A stretch of DNA of 35,974 bases, from positions 1 through 35,974 of IMG/VR virus record IMGVR_UViG_3300029258_005854. The stretch is one strand, 5' to 3'. Both the position numbers and the translations under genes were made by a program. This DNA comes from a virus. Positions within the stretch are counted from its first letter, which is position 1. Every line of letters starts with the position of its first letter. The notes beneath the pieces are model-generated. The model did not search any database, had not been told where the DNA came from, and saw only the letters and a list, made by a program, of their open reading frames with translations. Of this stretch, positions 1 through 8,125 are shown one piece after another.

Positions 1-552
1 CACACCATCGAGCAGCTTGTCGACGTCCTCGGCCTTCCCGGCGTCGCCGCAGAGCAGACGGTGGTCGCCGAGTATCCACAGGTCGCCCGGCTGCGTAGTG
101 GCATCGTCGGGCGGCTCCGGGACGGCGTCCGGGTCGGTCAGACCCTCCTTCAGCTCGCCCGTGTCCAGCAGGCCGGCCAGCTTCTCCTCGTCGAAGCCGA
201 GGAGGCCCAGCTCGAAGCCCGCGTCCCGCAGCTCGCCCAGTTCGATGGGCAGAAGCTCGAAGTCCCACTCGGAGCGGTCGCGCGTGGCGTTGTCAGCCAG
301 GCGGTAGGCCCGGACCTGCTCTGGCGTCAGTCCGCGCGCGACGTGGACCGGCACCTTCGCCAGGCCGAGCTTCTGGGCCGCCTTGAATCGCGTGTGGCCG
401 CAGATGATGACACCGTCCTCGTCGACGACGATGGGCTGCCGGAACCCGAACTCCTTGAGCGACGCCGCGACAGCGGCCACGGCGTCGTCGTTCTTGCGCG
501 GGTTCTGTGCGTAGGGCTTCAGCTTCTCGATGCTCCACACTTCGACGTCCAT
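1..552 (-). CDS. ParB-like nuclease domain fused to DNA methyltransferase (partial, runs off left edge)
   Basis: About 184 N-terminal residues are visible; the gene continues beyond base 1. Residues 1-90 form a ParB/Srx-type domain: the start MDVEVWSIEKLKPYAQNPRK, then GFRQPIVVDEDG and the signature VIICGHTRFKAA. A spacer leads to GDLWILGDHRLLCGDA, the strand that normally opens the SAM-binding part of phage N4/N6 DNA methylases in this fusion family. The catalytic DPPY/NPPY motif would lie outside the window. The start ATG is at 552, preceded by GGAGG at proper spacing. Known role of the family: modification of phage DNA against host restriction. It is the last minus-strand gene visible here, downstream of the primase and separated from it by a repeat array that may hold its promoter. 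Confidence 0.85.
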   Translation of the reverse strand, partial: MDVEVWSIEKLKPYAQNPRKNDDAVAAVAASLKEFGFRQPIVVDEDGVIICGHTRFKAAQKLGLAKVPVHVARGLTPEQVRAYRLADNATRDRSEWDFELLPIELGELRDAGFELGLLGFDEEKLAGLLDTGELKEGLTDPDAVPEPPDDATTQPGDLWILGDHRLLCGDAGKAEDVDKLLDGV

Positions 553-566
553 GCTGACCTCCAATC

Positions 567-590
567 CTGTTTTTCTCACGAAAACAAACT
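567..590. promoter_or_regulatory. Small dyad upstream of the ParB-methylase gene
   Basis: An imperfect dyad (TGTTTT / AAAACA arms around a short GC-containing loop) lies immediately upstream of the ribosome-binding site of the minus-strand ParB-methylase gene. It could be an operator or a leader hairpin. No convincing -35/-10 pair was identified beside it. It is weak evidence on its own. Confidence 0.25.
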
Positions 591-660
591 GTGCCATGTA
601 GTGCGGCGGTTCCCATCGCGGTCACCTTGCCCAGGCGCCGGGAAGGAACCATCGCCGCGT

Positions 661-918
661 AACCTATTGACCTATTGCCCCTACGCGCGCGCGCATGCAC
701 GCAGAACGCGGCAATATGAGTACACGCGAGGGGTAGTACGCAATAGGTCAATAGGTTGTTGTTGGGTTGTTTAACTCTTATCTTTTCCATCACTTACGTC
801 CTCCAACCTATTGACAGACCCATTGACCTCTTGCCGCAATGGGTGACCCGTCGCCGAGTTGTCTGGCCGCTGTTGCCCCGTCAATAGGTCTGAGATCGCA
901 ACGGGTTTCGGCAATGGG
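661..918. repeat. Array of CCTATTGA/GCAATAGG-like 8-mers in both orientations; candidate replication origin
   Basis: The 366-base gap between the methylase and primase genes holds at least ten degenerate copies of an 8-mer. Forward units include CCTATTGA (663, 807), CCTATTGC (671), CCCATTGA (819) and CCTCTTGC (827). Reverse units include GCAATAGG (740), TCAATAGG (748, 881), GCAATGGG (836, 911) and GCAACGGG (898). The block AACCTATTGACCTATTGC at 661-678 is an exact inverted copy of 740-757. An unusually AT-rich stretch (about 756-800) lies between the two clusters, and a CG-alternating run sits at 682-694. Iterons beside an AT-rich segment next to a primase gene suggest an origin. A regulatory operator cluster for the methylase is the alternative. 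Confidence 0.5.
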
Positions 919-3141
919 TTATCGAAGCCGGTATCGTCTCTGTGGCGTGCCACCGGTCCTTTTCTCCTCGTACTCGATGATCCGCTGGTTGAGGAGGGCC
1001 TCGCGCACCTCCTCGTGGTCGTGCATGCTCCACGGCACCTGGCGGTTCAGCTTCCAGAAGGGCATCCACGCGCCGCCCTTCTTCGCCTTCCACTTCCGCA
1101 GCACGCCCACGAGCTTCTGGCACATGGCGTGGAACCGGTTCTCGCTGACGTGCTCGTCCGTCATGAACAGCATCCGCCTGGTCTGGTGCGTGACGAGCTC
1201 CCAGGCCCAACGGGCGGCCTCGGCGTTGATGAGCGGGTCCTCGTGGTTCTCGCTGCAGGCGTAGATGAGCGCCAGGCGGCGGGCCTTCTCGTTCGCCCGC
1301 GCCCAGATGGCCATGCCGACCGGGTCCTCGTTGTCCTCCGCCGAGGAGTACTCGCGGTCCGCCTGCTGGCGGAGTTCCGAGAGAACGTCCCTCGCCTCCG
1401 GCGTGTAGTCCACGACACGCGGCACGGGATGCCAGCGCTCCAGGTTGCCCGTGCCCGGCATGAACTCCGACCACCACTTGGCTGTTTCGATGACGGACGC
1501 CGGCGGATCGCCCGCCACAGGCTCCTGTCCTTCGGCACGCTTGCCCGTCTCGAGGATCAGCATGCGGGCGAAGAAGCCGTTGGTGAGCATCTGGACTGAC
1601 AGCGCCTCGTAGTAGTGCTTCGGGATCGCCGTGCCGAAGATGCAGAGCGAGGGCTGGTCGATGACCTTGTGCTCCTTGCCCGCCTTGACACGCATCGGGT
1701 AGAGGCCGTTCGAGCTCGTGAACATCTTCAGGAGCATCTGCATGATGCTCTCGAAGCGCTGCTCCTTGCCCTCGCGGATGGCGACCATGACCTTATCGAT
1801 CTCGTCGGTCTGGAACAGCATCGACGGCTGCGCGAACAGGCGGTCCTCAATGCCTTCGCCGCTGGCGAACGAGTCCCCCAGGCAGTCCTCCAGGCCGATC
1901 TCGAGCAGCACCTTCTGGTTGACCTTGCGAGGATGCTCCTTGCCGGCGCCTGAGTTGGCCAGGCCGAGCAGGTAGAGGTTGGTGCGGTTGTCGCCGGGAT
2001 CGCGGACCTTGCGGCCGGACAGGAACGCCTGGAGGCAGAGCGCGCCGGAGAAGGCCAGGACGGGGTTCGGATACGGCGCCGTGCCGAGCGTGTAATCCAC
2101 GACCTGCTCGATGAAGCCCGGCACGCGCAGCAGGTGATCGGGCATCGGGCCGGGATCGGGGTGCTCGGGCCTGTCGTCCTCGGGGGCTGGGCCGAGCATC
2201 AGGGACAGGTCCACGCCCTCGCTATTGTCGACATCGTCGCCATAGCCTTGCCGCGCCAGAGCCGAGGCGGCCGCGGCGAAGTCGCCCCCGTGCTCCAGCA
2301 GCGCGTAGGCGGCGAACGGGCTGTAGCCCCGGTTCATCTCGAACGGCGGCGCGTTCGAGCTGAAGCAGTAGAAGACCTTGCCGTTGAACGTCGCGCTCGA
2401 GCCGTCCTCCTTGCCGGGCCGGCGCCAGCGTTCGTTCTCGCCGGTCTGGACGAGGGTCCAGCCGTGGGTCTTCAGCACTTCCCGCACGTCGCCCCGCGCG
2501 TTGTAGTCGTCGCCGGGACGGGCGTCGTCGAAGGAGGCGCTCGCATGCGCGGTGGCGGGCTGCGGATGGTCGGGCACCTCGTTGAGGGCACGGGCGAACT
2601 CGATGAGGATGACGCGCTCCTGCGTCGTCAGAACGGGCGGGTCAGTGAAGGCGCCCTGTTCGAGCACATAACCCGGCGATGGCGCACAGAGGAACAGGCC
2701 ACCCTGGCCGCGCGTCTCTATGAGGGTGACCGTCTTATCTCCGAGGCGCCGCCGTGCCAGGCACTGGTTGCCGGGGACAGGCTCTTCGCACCGGTAGCAG
2801 ACATGCCTGCCGCCGCTCTGGGACTGTTCCCGCACCAGGCGCCTGACAAGGTCGGGGCATCTCTCCTCCACGAGCCCGGCCCAGGGCTCGTAGGCCTGGC
2901 CGCCTGCGTCGAAGTCGACCAGCTCCAGGTCGCCGGACACGGCGCCCGTAATGACGCACAGGGCCTTGGCGCCGCCGGCGAACCAGCCGCGCAGCTCCTC
3001 CTCGGTGGGCAGACGCCCCTGGTATGGCTTCCAGCTTGGGACGACTGGCCGCTTCCCCTTCAGGTCGGCGGGAAGCACGCATAGGCCTGCCCGCACATAG
3101 GCCAGTGCCGTGTCCAGGAGTGATTCGGCTTGTTCTGGCAT
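919..3141 (-). CDS. Prim-pol primase with DUF3987-type helicase domain
   Basis: A 740-residue protein that should prime and unwind phage DNA. Residues about 8-190 match the bifunctional primase/polymerase fold: the acidic metal-binding pair in LELVDFDAGG (about 73-81) and SGGRHVCYR (about 109-117). Residues about 220-305 contain the usual connector ending in GYSPFAAYALLEHGGDF and the Ala-rich helix that follows. Residues about 335-710 look like the DUF3987 P-loop region. Its Walker A is the variant NSGAGKE near 396-402, where Glu replaces the usual Ser/Thr after the lysine. The length is typical for such fusions. The ATG at 3141 follows a GAGAG-rich site and lies 8 bases after the helicase stop, so the two genes are cotranscribed. 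The next downstream feature is the 8-mer repeat array. Confidence 0.85.
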   Translation of the reverse strand: MPEQAESLLDTALAYVRAGLCVLPADLKGKRPVVPSWKPYQGRLPTEEELRGWFAGGAKALCVITGAVSGDLELVDFDAGGQAYEPWAGLVEERCPDLVRRLVREQSQSGGRHVCYRCEEPVPGNQCLARRRLGDKTVTLIETRGQGGLFLCAPSPGYVLEQGAFTDPPVLTTQERVILIEFARALNEVPDHPQPATAHASASFDDARPGDDYNARGDVREVLKTHGWTLVQTGENERWRRPGKEDGSSATFNGKVFYCFSSNAPPFEMNRGYSPFAAYALLEHGGDFAAAASALARQGYGDDVDNSEGVDLSLMLGPAPEDDRPEHPDPGPMPDHLLRVPGFIEQVVDYTLGTAPYPNPVLAFSGALCLQAFLSGRKVRDPGDNRTNLYLLGLANSGAGKEHPRKVNQKVLLEIGLEDCLGDSFASGEGIEDRLFAQPSMLFQTDEIDKVMVAIREGKEQRFESIMQMLLKMFTSSNGLYPMRVKAGKEHKVIDQPSLCIFGTAIPKHYYEALSVQMLTNGFFARMLILETGKRAEGQEPVAGDPPASVIETAKWWSEFMPGTGNLERWHPVPRVVDYTPEARDVLSELRQQADREYSSAEDNEDPVGMAIWARANEKARRLALIYACSENHEDPLINAEAARWAWELVTHQTRRMLFMTDEHVSENRFHAMCQKLVGVLRKWKAKKGGAWMPFWKLNRQVPWSMHDHEEVREALLNQRIIEYEEKRTGGTPQRRYRLR

Positions 3142-3149
3142 CGTCTCTC

Positions 3150-4808
3150 TCAGAAGGGGATCTCCTCGGTCAGCACGTAGCCTTTCCGGTCGCAGCCGTT
3201 AACGGGCTTCGGCCCCAGCTTGTAGCCGACGATCCGGTCGTACTTCTCGCCCTCGACGCTCTTGACCGTGATGGACAGCGTCTCGCAGAGGCCGCCCGCG
3301 TTGGCGATTTCCACTGCCTCATCGGTCGTGTCAGGGACGGGCCAGTCGGAGCGCTGCCGCCACCAGGACTCCGCTTTCGCACGCGCATAGCCGCTGTGCT
3401 CAAAGCAGACGAACTCCCATTGGTGGCGCTGCCACCCGACCTGGTATTCCACGCGCATCGTGCGGGGATGGTCCTCGGGCGCGTCGCGCTTGCGGTGGAC
3501 GCCGTAGAAGACGTCGCTTACGGCGTACTCGGTCACGGTCGTCTCGCCGGACAGGATGCCGGCAGTCGTGGCCTTCGCGTCGTGCTTGGACCGCTCCGGC
3601 GGCGGGAACTCGTATCCGCACTCCGGGCAGACGCGGTATCCGCAGGCGACCACCGAGTGGCACTTCGGGCATTCCTTCGCCGGCGCTTCGCCGCCGTTTC
3701 CGAAGCGCTCTGCCAGGCGGACTTGGTCGACCGGGCCGTGCCGCAGCACGTTGCCGCCGAAGTCGAGGATGAGGCAGTCGGCCTTGCTGGGATCGGTCCT
3801 GAAGCCCCTCCCAACCATCTGGTAGTAGAGCCCGGGCGAGAGCGTCGGCCGGAGCATGGCGATGCAATCGATGTTGGGCGCGTCGAAGCCAGTGGTCAGG
3901 ACGTTCACGTTGACGACGTAGGGCAGGTCGCCGGCGCGGAAGGCCGAGAGCAGCGCGTCGCGCTCCTTCGAGGGCGTCTCGCCGAAGACGCACTCACAGG
4001 CGACGCCGTGCTCGGCCCGCAGCACGTCCCGCACGTGCCGCCCGTGGTCCACTCCGCTGGCGAAGACGAGGCACGAGTGCCGGCCCTGCGTCTGCTCGAT
4101 GATCTCCGCGCACGCGGCCCTGACCAGTTCGTCCCGATCCATCAGGGCTTCGGTCTCGCTCGCCACGAACTCCCCGGCGCGCACGTGCAGCCCGGAGGTG
4201 TCGACCTTCTGCCGGCCGGCCTTCGTCTTCAGCGGGCAGAGGTAGCCCTGAACGATCAGCTCCTTGACGCCGATCTCGTAGCAGACGTGGTTCAGGAGGT
4301 GATCCGGCTCGCAGATCATGCCGGTCTTCATGCGGTACGGAGTGGCGGTCAGGCCGATGAGCCGGACGTGAGGGTTGATGACCGCTGCGTCGCCCAGGAA
4401 GGTCCGATACATGCCCTCGCCGTCCGGCGGGATCATGTGCGCCTCGTCGATCATGACCAGGTCGAAGCGGCCGAGCCGGTCGGCGCGCTGGTAGACCGAC
4501 TGGACGCTGGCCACGATGACGGCGTGGTCGGTGTCCCGGCTGTTCAGGCCGGCGCAGTAGATGCCGATGTCCAATTCCGGGGCCATGTCGGACAGCGTGC
4601 CGGCCGTCTGCTCCAGCAGCTCCTTCACGTGCGCCAGCACCAGGACGCGGCCGCTCCAACGCTGCGCGGCGTCCCTGCAGATGTGTGCCATGACCGGCGT
4701 CTTCCCGCCGCCGGTCGGGATCACCACGCAGGGGTTGTCGTCACGCGTTCGCAGGTGCCCGTAGACGGCGTCGACCGACTCGGTCTGGTAGCTTCTAAGC
4801 TGCATCAT
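3150..4808 (-). CDS. DEAH-box superfamily 2 helicase with C-terminal zinc ribbon
   Basis: A 552-residue SF2 helicase of the type-III-restriction/RecQ-like class used by phages in replication or recombination. Motif Q/I: LRSYQTESVDAV and PTGGGKT (about 31-37). Motif II: MIDEAHM. Motif III: LTATPYR. Helicase C-terminal half: LVFASGVDHG, then NVLTTGFDAPNID and the arginine-finger motif QMVGRGFRTD. A four-cysteine ribbon (CPKCH...CPECG) lies at about 380-405 and probably binds nucleic acid. Two adjacent ATG codons (4808, 4805) are possible starts. The gene overlaps the preceding zinc-finger gene by 14 bases, so translation is likely coupled. Confidence 0.9.
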   Translation of the reverse strand: MMQLRSYQTESVDAVYGHLRTRDDNPCVVIPTGGGKTPVMAHICRDAAQRWSGRVLVLAHVKELLEQTAGTLSDMAPELDIGIYCAGLNSRDTDHAVIVASVQSVYQRADRLGRFDLVMIDEAHMIPPDGEGMYRTFLGDAAVINPHVRLIGLTATPYRMKTGMICEPDHLLNHVCYEIGVKELIVQGYLCPLKTKAGRQKVDTSGLHVRAGEFVASETEALMDRDELVRAACAEIIEQTQGRHSCLVFASGVDHGRHVRDVLRAEHGVACECVFGETPSKERDALLSAFRAGDLPYVVNVNVLTTGFDAPNIDCIAMLRPTLSPGLYYQMVGRGFRTDPSKADCLILDFGGNVLRHGPVDQVRLAERFGNGGEAPAKECPKCHSVVACGYRVCPECGYEFPPPERSKHDAKATTAGILSGETTVTEYAVSDVFYGVHRKRDAPEDHPRTMRVEYQVGWQRHQWEFVCFEHSGYARAKAESWWRQRSDWPVPDTTDEAVEIANAGGLCETLSITVKSVEGEKYDRIVGYKLGPKPVNGCDRKGYVLTEEIPF

Positions 4809-5106
4809 TGCTTTCCCGTTCCGCTCGAATGACTGCCGCCCGCCGCCAGACCTCCTCCAGCCATTCCTCTGATCCCTCCGGCTCCGGCAGCGGCCCGAAG
4901 TAGTCCTTCGACGACTCGTACTCCGCCTTCCGGCACGCCTTGCAGATGCCGCTGTAGCCGCACGTCCGCTTCGCGTGCCGCCGGAAGGCCTTGAGCGGCT
5001 TCACCTCCCCGCAGCGGTTGCATCGCTGTGTTTCCCTGGTTGCCGTCGCTATGGGCCGGCCTCCTGAATGCGCACGATGGCCTTGCCGCCGTCCACGGGC
5101 CTGCAC
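4795..5106 (-). CDS. Small zinc-finger protein (HNH-associated type)
   Basis: A 103-residue protein whose core is CNRCGEVKPLKAFRRHAKR followed by CKACRKAEYE, two CxxC knuckles of the kind found N-terminal to phage HNH nucleases. No HNH catalytic motif follows, so it is either a stand-alone DNA-binding protein or a remnant. The start chosen is GTG at 5106, with GGAGG at 5114-5118 and a 7-base spacer. It lies inside the end of the RusA gene (58-base overlap). Another GGAGG lies just before the RusA stop, but it faces only an ATA codon. The acidic, helical C-terminus (EGSEEWLEEVWRRAA) is unassigned. Confidence 0.65.
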   Translation of the reverse strand: MQARGRRQGHRAHSGGRPIATATRETQRCNRCGEVKPLKAFRRHAKRTCGYSGICKACRKAEYESSKDYFGPLPEPEGSEEWLEEVWRRAAVIRAERESNDAA

Positions 5107-5399
5107 CTCGTCACCTCCAGGTGCACGATCTGCCCGTCGTCCTGGTAGGCCCCCGCCTTCTCGAGCGCGTCGAGCAGGCTCTTCATGGCGTTGTCCACGT
5201 CACGTCGGCGTCGGTCGGGCGGGTAGAGCTCCACCTGTACCTGGATGGGACCGGTGAAGGGCGGCGCGCCGGATGCCGCGAGGATCGAACAGACCTTCTC
5301 CCGGAAGGCTCGACCCTCGCGGCTGATCAGCGTGCGCGGCCCGACACGCCTCCAGTAGTGGTTGACGCTCGGCGGGTATGGCAGTTCGTACTCCTGCAT
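5049..5399 (-). CDS. rusA: RusA-family Holliday junction resolvase
   Basis: A 116-residue protein matching the compact phage endonuclease that cuts four-way DNA junctions. Visible hallmarks are PYPPSVNHYWRR near the N-terminus, then RDVDNAMKSLLDAL, which carries the conserved catalytic aspartates of the RusA family, and DDGQIVHLEVTR. The ATG at 5399 has GGAG at a 7-base spacing. An in-frame upstream ATG at 5453 would add 18 residues with no family similarity and would overlap the plus-strand promoter region, so it was not used. It belongs with the nuclease, ATPase and DUF669 genes as the recombination part of the early module. Confidence 0.88.
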   Translation of the reverse strand: MQEYELPYPPSVNHYWRRVGPRTLISREGRAFREKVCSILAASGAPPFTGPIQVQVELYPPDRRRRDVDNAMKSLLDALEKAGAYQDDGQIVHLEVTRCRPVDGGKAIVRIQEAGP

Positions 5400-5446
5400 G
5401 CTCTGGCTCCTATCGGTGGGCGCTGGCCATGTGTCGTGGTAATGGG

Positions 5447-5475
5447 TTGACAAATGCCCTCTCGTGCGCTAAAGT
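5447..5475 (+). promoter_or_regulatory. Sigma70-type promoter for the small plus-strand gene
   Basis: A perfect TTGACA (5447-5452), a 17-base spacer, then TAAAGT (5470-5475), matching the -10 consensus at four of six positions. It faces a 56-codon ORF starting 23 bases downstream of the -10 and lies in the only sizeable gap within the minus-strand replication operon. Confidence 0.6.
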
Positions 5476-5497
5476 CCATGCTGGAAAGGGGGTTACC

Positions 5498-5668
5498 ATG
5501 GGGAGGTTTCGACTCCGATTTGGGCCATTCACGTTTGGTAAGACAGGGATGCGTCTCAGCTGGTGGTCCAAGTACTTCGGATTCTCCACACCCCTGGACG
5601 GTGAAGGTCGCACCTTCGGGAAGGTCCGTTTCCCGTGGCCGTTCGGGTTCTTGCGCTGGTTCTTCTGA
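5498..5668 (+). CDS. Small basic/aromatic protein of unknown function, expressed against the replication operon
   Basis: A 56-residue protein beginning MGRFRLRFGPFTFGKTGMRL and ending PWPFGFLRWFF, rich in Arg, Phe and Trp. AAGGGGG lies at a suitable distance before the ATG, and a promoter lies directly upstream. These two signals, and the opposite orientation to every neighbour, make it a real candidate 'moron' (an independently expressed accessory gene). The N-terminus (MG-F-x-RF...G) loosely recalls DUF4236 proteins, but the match is too short to claim. Base composition is lower in GC than the flanking genes, which fits recent acquisition. Confidence 0.5.
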   Translation: MGRFRLRFGPFTFGKTGMRLSWWSKYFGFSTPLDGEGRTFGKVRFPWPFGFLRWFF

Positions 5669-5753
5669 GCCATCTGCCATCGGTGAAGGCAAAGTCCTCA
5701 GGGGAGGGCTATGGCCGAAGCGCGTCTTCCCCCGTGTATCCCCACTGCCTAGA

Positions 5754-6203
5754 TCAGCGCCTCCAGGGGGGCGCGTCGCTGTTTGCCTGGGGCGCCCGCT
5801 CGGGCGAGGGCTTCTTGGCGTAGCCCTTGACCTCGTTCGTGAGCTCGCCCGTGTCGTCCCTGCGCTTCAGGCCGACCTTCACCTGCAGCGGCAGGTCGTG
5901 AAGCTCGGTCGAGTCGTTCGGCGTCAGGACGCCGACCGCCTTGCAGATGGCCGCCAGTTCGGAGCGGGCGATTTTCACTGTGAGCTTGTTGGGGTTGTCG
6001 AGGTTGAGCCGGGCCCAGAGGAGCCGGCCCTTGTAGTCGCCCTCGAGCACCTGGAACGTCAGTTCCAGGTAGGTGCCGTTCCCGGACTTGGTCGGCTTCA
6101 TCTCCGAGGCCGTGATGGCGGCGACGTACTTGCCCTCGGGGATGGGCTCGAAGGTCTCCATCGGTTCCACTTCACGCGCGTCGAATCCGCGTAGGTCAGC
6201 CAT
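5754..6203 (-). CDS. DUF669 family phage protein
   Basis: A 149-residue protein with the DUF669 pattern: MADLRGFDAREV, then GKYVAAITASEMKPTKSGNG (about 23-42), YLELTFQVLEGDYKGR and LWARLNLDNPNKLTVKIAR. Members of this family sit beside single-strand annealing or RecA-like ATPase genes in many siphophages, and several behave like ssDNA-binding proteins; that function is inferred from context. The start ATG (6203) overlaps the stop of the upstream ATPase gene by 8 bases. The C-terminal tail is Pro/Lys-rich and ends in PWRR. Confidence 0.8.
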   Translation of the reverse strand: MADLRGFDAREVEPMETFEPIPEGKYVAAITASEMKPTKSGNGTYLELTFQVLEGDYKGRLLWARLNLDNPNKLTVKIARSELAAICKAVGVLTPNDSTELHDLPLQVKVGLKRRDDTGELTNEVKGYAKKPSPERAPQANSDAPPWRR

Positions 6204-6993
6204 TGGTCTCGTCTCCTTCCGTGTGCTGGGCGGACTTGCCTGCCGTACCCTTCGGCGAAGGCAGGTGCTGGGCGAAGGCCCGGTAGTCGAGGGGAAGCTC
6301 GTCGGGCAGGTCCAGGCGGTTCTTCGCCACGTGGGCGGGACGCTCGCTGGTGCGAACGATCCGCTCGCCCGTGCCGATGCCCTTCGCCTTCGTGCGCCCG
6401 AACCCCTCGTCCACCTGCTTGGTGTGGACCTTGTAGGTGGCGAACAGCACCGCATCACACCATTCCTGCACCATCGCGCTGGCATGCTTGTGCAGGCGCG
6501 GGGCGTAGCGGTCGTAGCTGTCCGTCTCGGGGTTCTCAAACTTCTCGATTTGGCAGTGGGCGATCAGGATGACCGCCATGCCGCGCTCGTTGCGCAGCGC
6601 CGTCAGCCCGTCCAGGACCTCGCGCCACTGGGTGAGCGCGAAGATGTAGCCCTTCGCGTAGCCGATGTCCTCGATGGACTCGACGGAGCGCTTGCGGCAG
6701 ACCTCCGCCCAGATCAGCCTCTCCAGCCAGTCGAGGCTGTCCACCACGACCGTCCGGTAGGAGTGCTCCTCGGAATACAGCTCCGACAGGGCCTGAATCA
6801 CCTGGGCGTAGTCCTCGGCCAGGGGGAACTTGTCGCACTCGACTTCCCCAAGGCCGTCCTCGGTCTGGATGAAGATCGGGCCGTCGCTCTGCGACGCCCA
6901 CGTCGACTTGCCGACGCCGTGGACGCCGTAGAGCATCGTGCGCCGGGGAGCGGGGATGCGCCCGCTCTGGACCTGCTTGAGTAACGCTGTCAC
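6196..6993 (-). CDS. RecA-like AAA ATPase (AAA_24 type) of the phage recombination module
   Basis: A 265-residue P-loop ATPase. Walker A is GVHGVGKST (about 23-31), and Walker B is the strand RTVVVDSLDWLE. A sensor-like strand follows at AVILIAHCQIEKF. These are the features of the phage AAA_24 family, which accompanies DUF669 and a PD-(D/E)XK nuclease. The start is GTG at 6993, supported by AAGGAGG with about 7 bases spacing. The gene ends inside the start of DUF669, so the two are translationally coupled. Likely role: loading or handling of single-stranded DNA during recombination-dependent replication. Confidence 0.85.
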   Translation of the reverse strand: MTALLKQVQSGRIPAPRRTMLYGVHGVGKSTWASQSDGPIFIQTEDGLGEVECDKFPLAEDYAQVIQALSELYSEEHSYRTVVVDSLDWLERLIWAEVCRKRSVESIEDIGYAKGYIFALTQWREVLDGLTALRNERGMAVILIAHCQIEKFENPETDSYDRYAPRLHKHASAMVQEWCDAVLFATYKVHTKQVDEGFGRTKAKGIGTGERIVRTSERPAHVAKNRLDLPDELPLDYRAFAQHLPSPKGTAGKSAQHTEGDETNG

Positions 6994-7011
6994 GTTCCGT
7001 CCTCCTTCCGC

Positions 7012-7827
7012 TTAGATGTAGGGTCGAAACTCTCTCACGTCCTCGTATCCGGTGGGCCAGGCGTCCTGCTCCTGGCAGTCCCTGAGCCTGCACACGGCAT
7101 CTTCGTTCTGCTGGCGGGCGCGCTTCAGCACGTCCGGGCCGACGTGCCACACGCCGCATCGGAAAGGCTCCTGCTTCTCAATGGCCACGATGTGGACGTC
7201 GAATCGTCGCCCGGACGCCTCCAGGAGCAGGGCCGTGTAAAACGCCATCTGGTGGGTGTAGCGGTAGGCCTGGGCGTCCATCTCGAAGACGTCCAGGTTG
7301 TAGCAGGTCTTGAGGTCGACCAGTCCGCGCTTCGGGTTGAGCCAATCCAGGCGGGCCTGGCAGGGCAGGCCGCAGTACTCCACGCGGACGACGCCCTCGG
7401 CCACTCCTTCGGCGAGCAGGTCATTGGCGGCTTCATGCCGGCCCACGGCGGCGTTCATCTCTTCGATGAGCGCCGCGTCGGAGTCGCACAGCACGGCCTT
7501 GTTCTGTTTCTCGGCCCACTGGGCGTAGGCCTTCGTGTTGGCGCCGTAGGGCTGGCCGGTGCTGGGGTTGATCGGCCCGCCGACGGCGTACGCCGTCTCG
7601 AACCGATCGCGCCCCTCCAGGATGAGCACGTGGGTCGCACGGCCGAGGTTGAAGGCCGCGCTCTCCCGCTCGGTGACAAGCCCCGCCCGCTTCTTGTGGA
7701 AGAGGAGCGGGTTCTTCATGAACTCGATCAGGTCATGGCTGCCGAGGTAGTCCTTCCCTCTGGCGTGGTAGACCTCGGCCGGCTCCCGGATGAGGAAGCG
7801 CAAGTCGTTGATGGAAAGACTATGCAT
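7012..7827 (-). CDS. PD-(D/E)XK nuclease-like protein (DUF3799 type), first gene of the replication operon
   Basis: A 271-residue protein resembling the RecE/Cas4-like exonucleases of phages. The N-terminus MHSLSINDLRFLI is followed by GSHDLIEFMKNPLLFHKKR. AFNLGRATHVLILEG gives the conserved Gly/His of the family. The catalytic core is CQARLDWLNPKRGLVDLKT, with the spaced D...DxK signature. QMAFYTALL follows. The ATG at 7827 has GGAGGG at the right distance and opens the minus-strand operon at the divergent control region. It probably resects DNA ends for the neighbouring ATPase/DUF669 pair. Confidence 0.85.
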   Translation of the reverse strand: MHSLSINDLRFLIREPAEVYHARGKDYLGSHDLIEFMKNPLLFHKKRAGLVTERESAAFNLGRATHVLILEGRDRFETAYAVGGPINPSTGQPYGANTKAYAQWAEKQNKAVLCDSDAALIEEMNAAVGRHEAANDLLAEGVAEGVVRVEYCGLPCQARLDWLNPKRGLVDLKTCYNLDVFEMDAQAYRYTHQMAFYTALLLEASGRRFDVHIVAIEKQEPFRCGVWHVGPDVLKRARQQNEDAVCRLRDCQEQDAWPTGYEDVREFRPYI

Positions 7828-7943
7828 GCACTGCCCTCCGAAACTCGAACCTCAGGGTGGGGCGACACTTCGCCGCGTCCGGAAGGTTATTCGCTCGGAA
7901 GGGGGGTCAGATTGCCGACTGAGGTAGAGCCCGATGCGGGGGC

Positions 7944-8041
7944 AACATGACTCATGTTTCGCCCCACGTTGACCCCGACCCAAGTCAGGTTGTGCCCCAT
8001 CCCACGCCGACATGACTCGTCTACAGCCCTACAGACATGTC
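7944..8041. promoter_or_regulatory. Divergent control region with palindromic operator-like sites
   Basis: The gap between the two divergent operons (7828-8125) contains a perfect 15-base palindrome, AACATGACTCATGTT (7944-7958). A second ACATGACTC half-site lies at 8010-8018 and a GACATGTC palindrome at 8034-8041. GGGGC/GCCCC flanks extend the first dyad imperfectly. This is the expected place for a switch between the minus-strand replication genes and the plus-strand regulator-integrase operon. No convincing -35/-10 pair could be picked by eye. Confidence 0.45.
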
Positions 8042-8125
8042 CCCCTTTCTGCAGATAGAAATGAATCCATCAGGCAAGGCGCGCTGCCCCAACACACTGA
8101 CTACCTGGCTGGAAAGAAGGGAGAC

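Noticed and set aside
61-774. Plus-strand frame across the left end
   Set aside because: It is opposite the clear ParB-methylase coding sequence and runs into the repeat array.
5049-5060. ATA start codon for the zinc-finger gene, facing a good AGGAGG and overlapping the RusA stop
   Set aside because: A GTG at 5106 with GGAGG at ideal spacing gives an ordinary start, so a rare ATA start is not needed.
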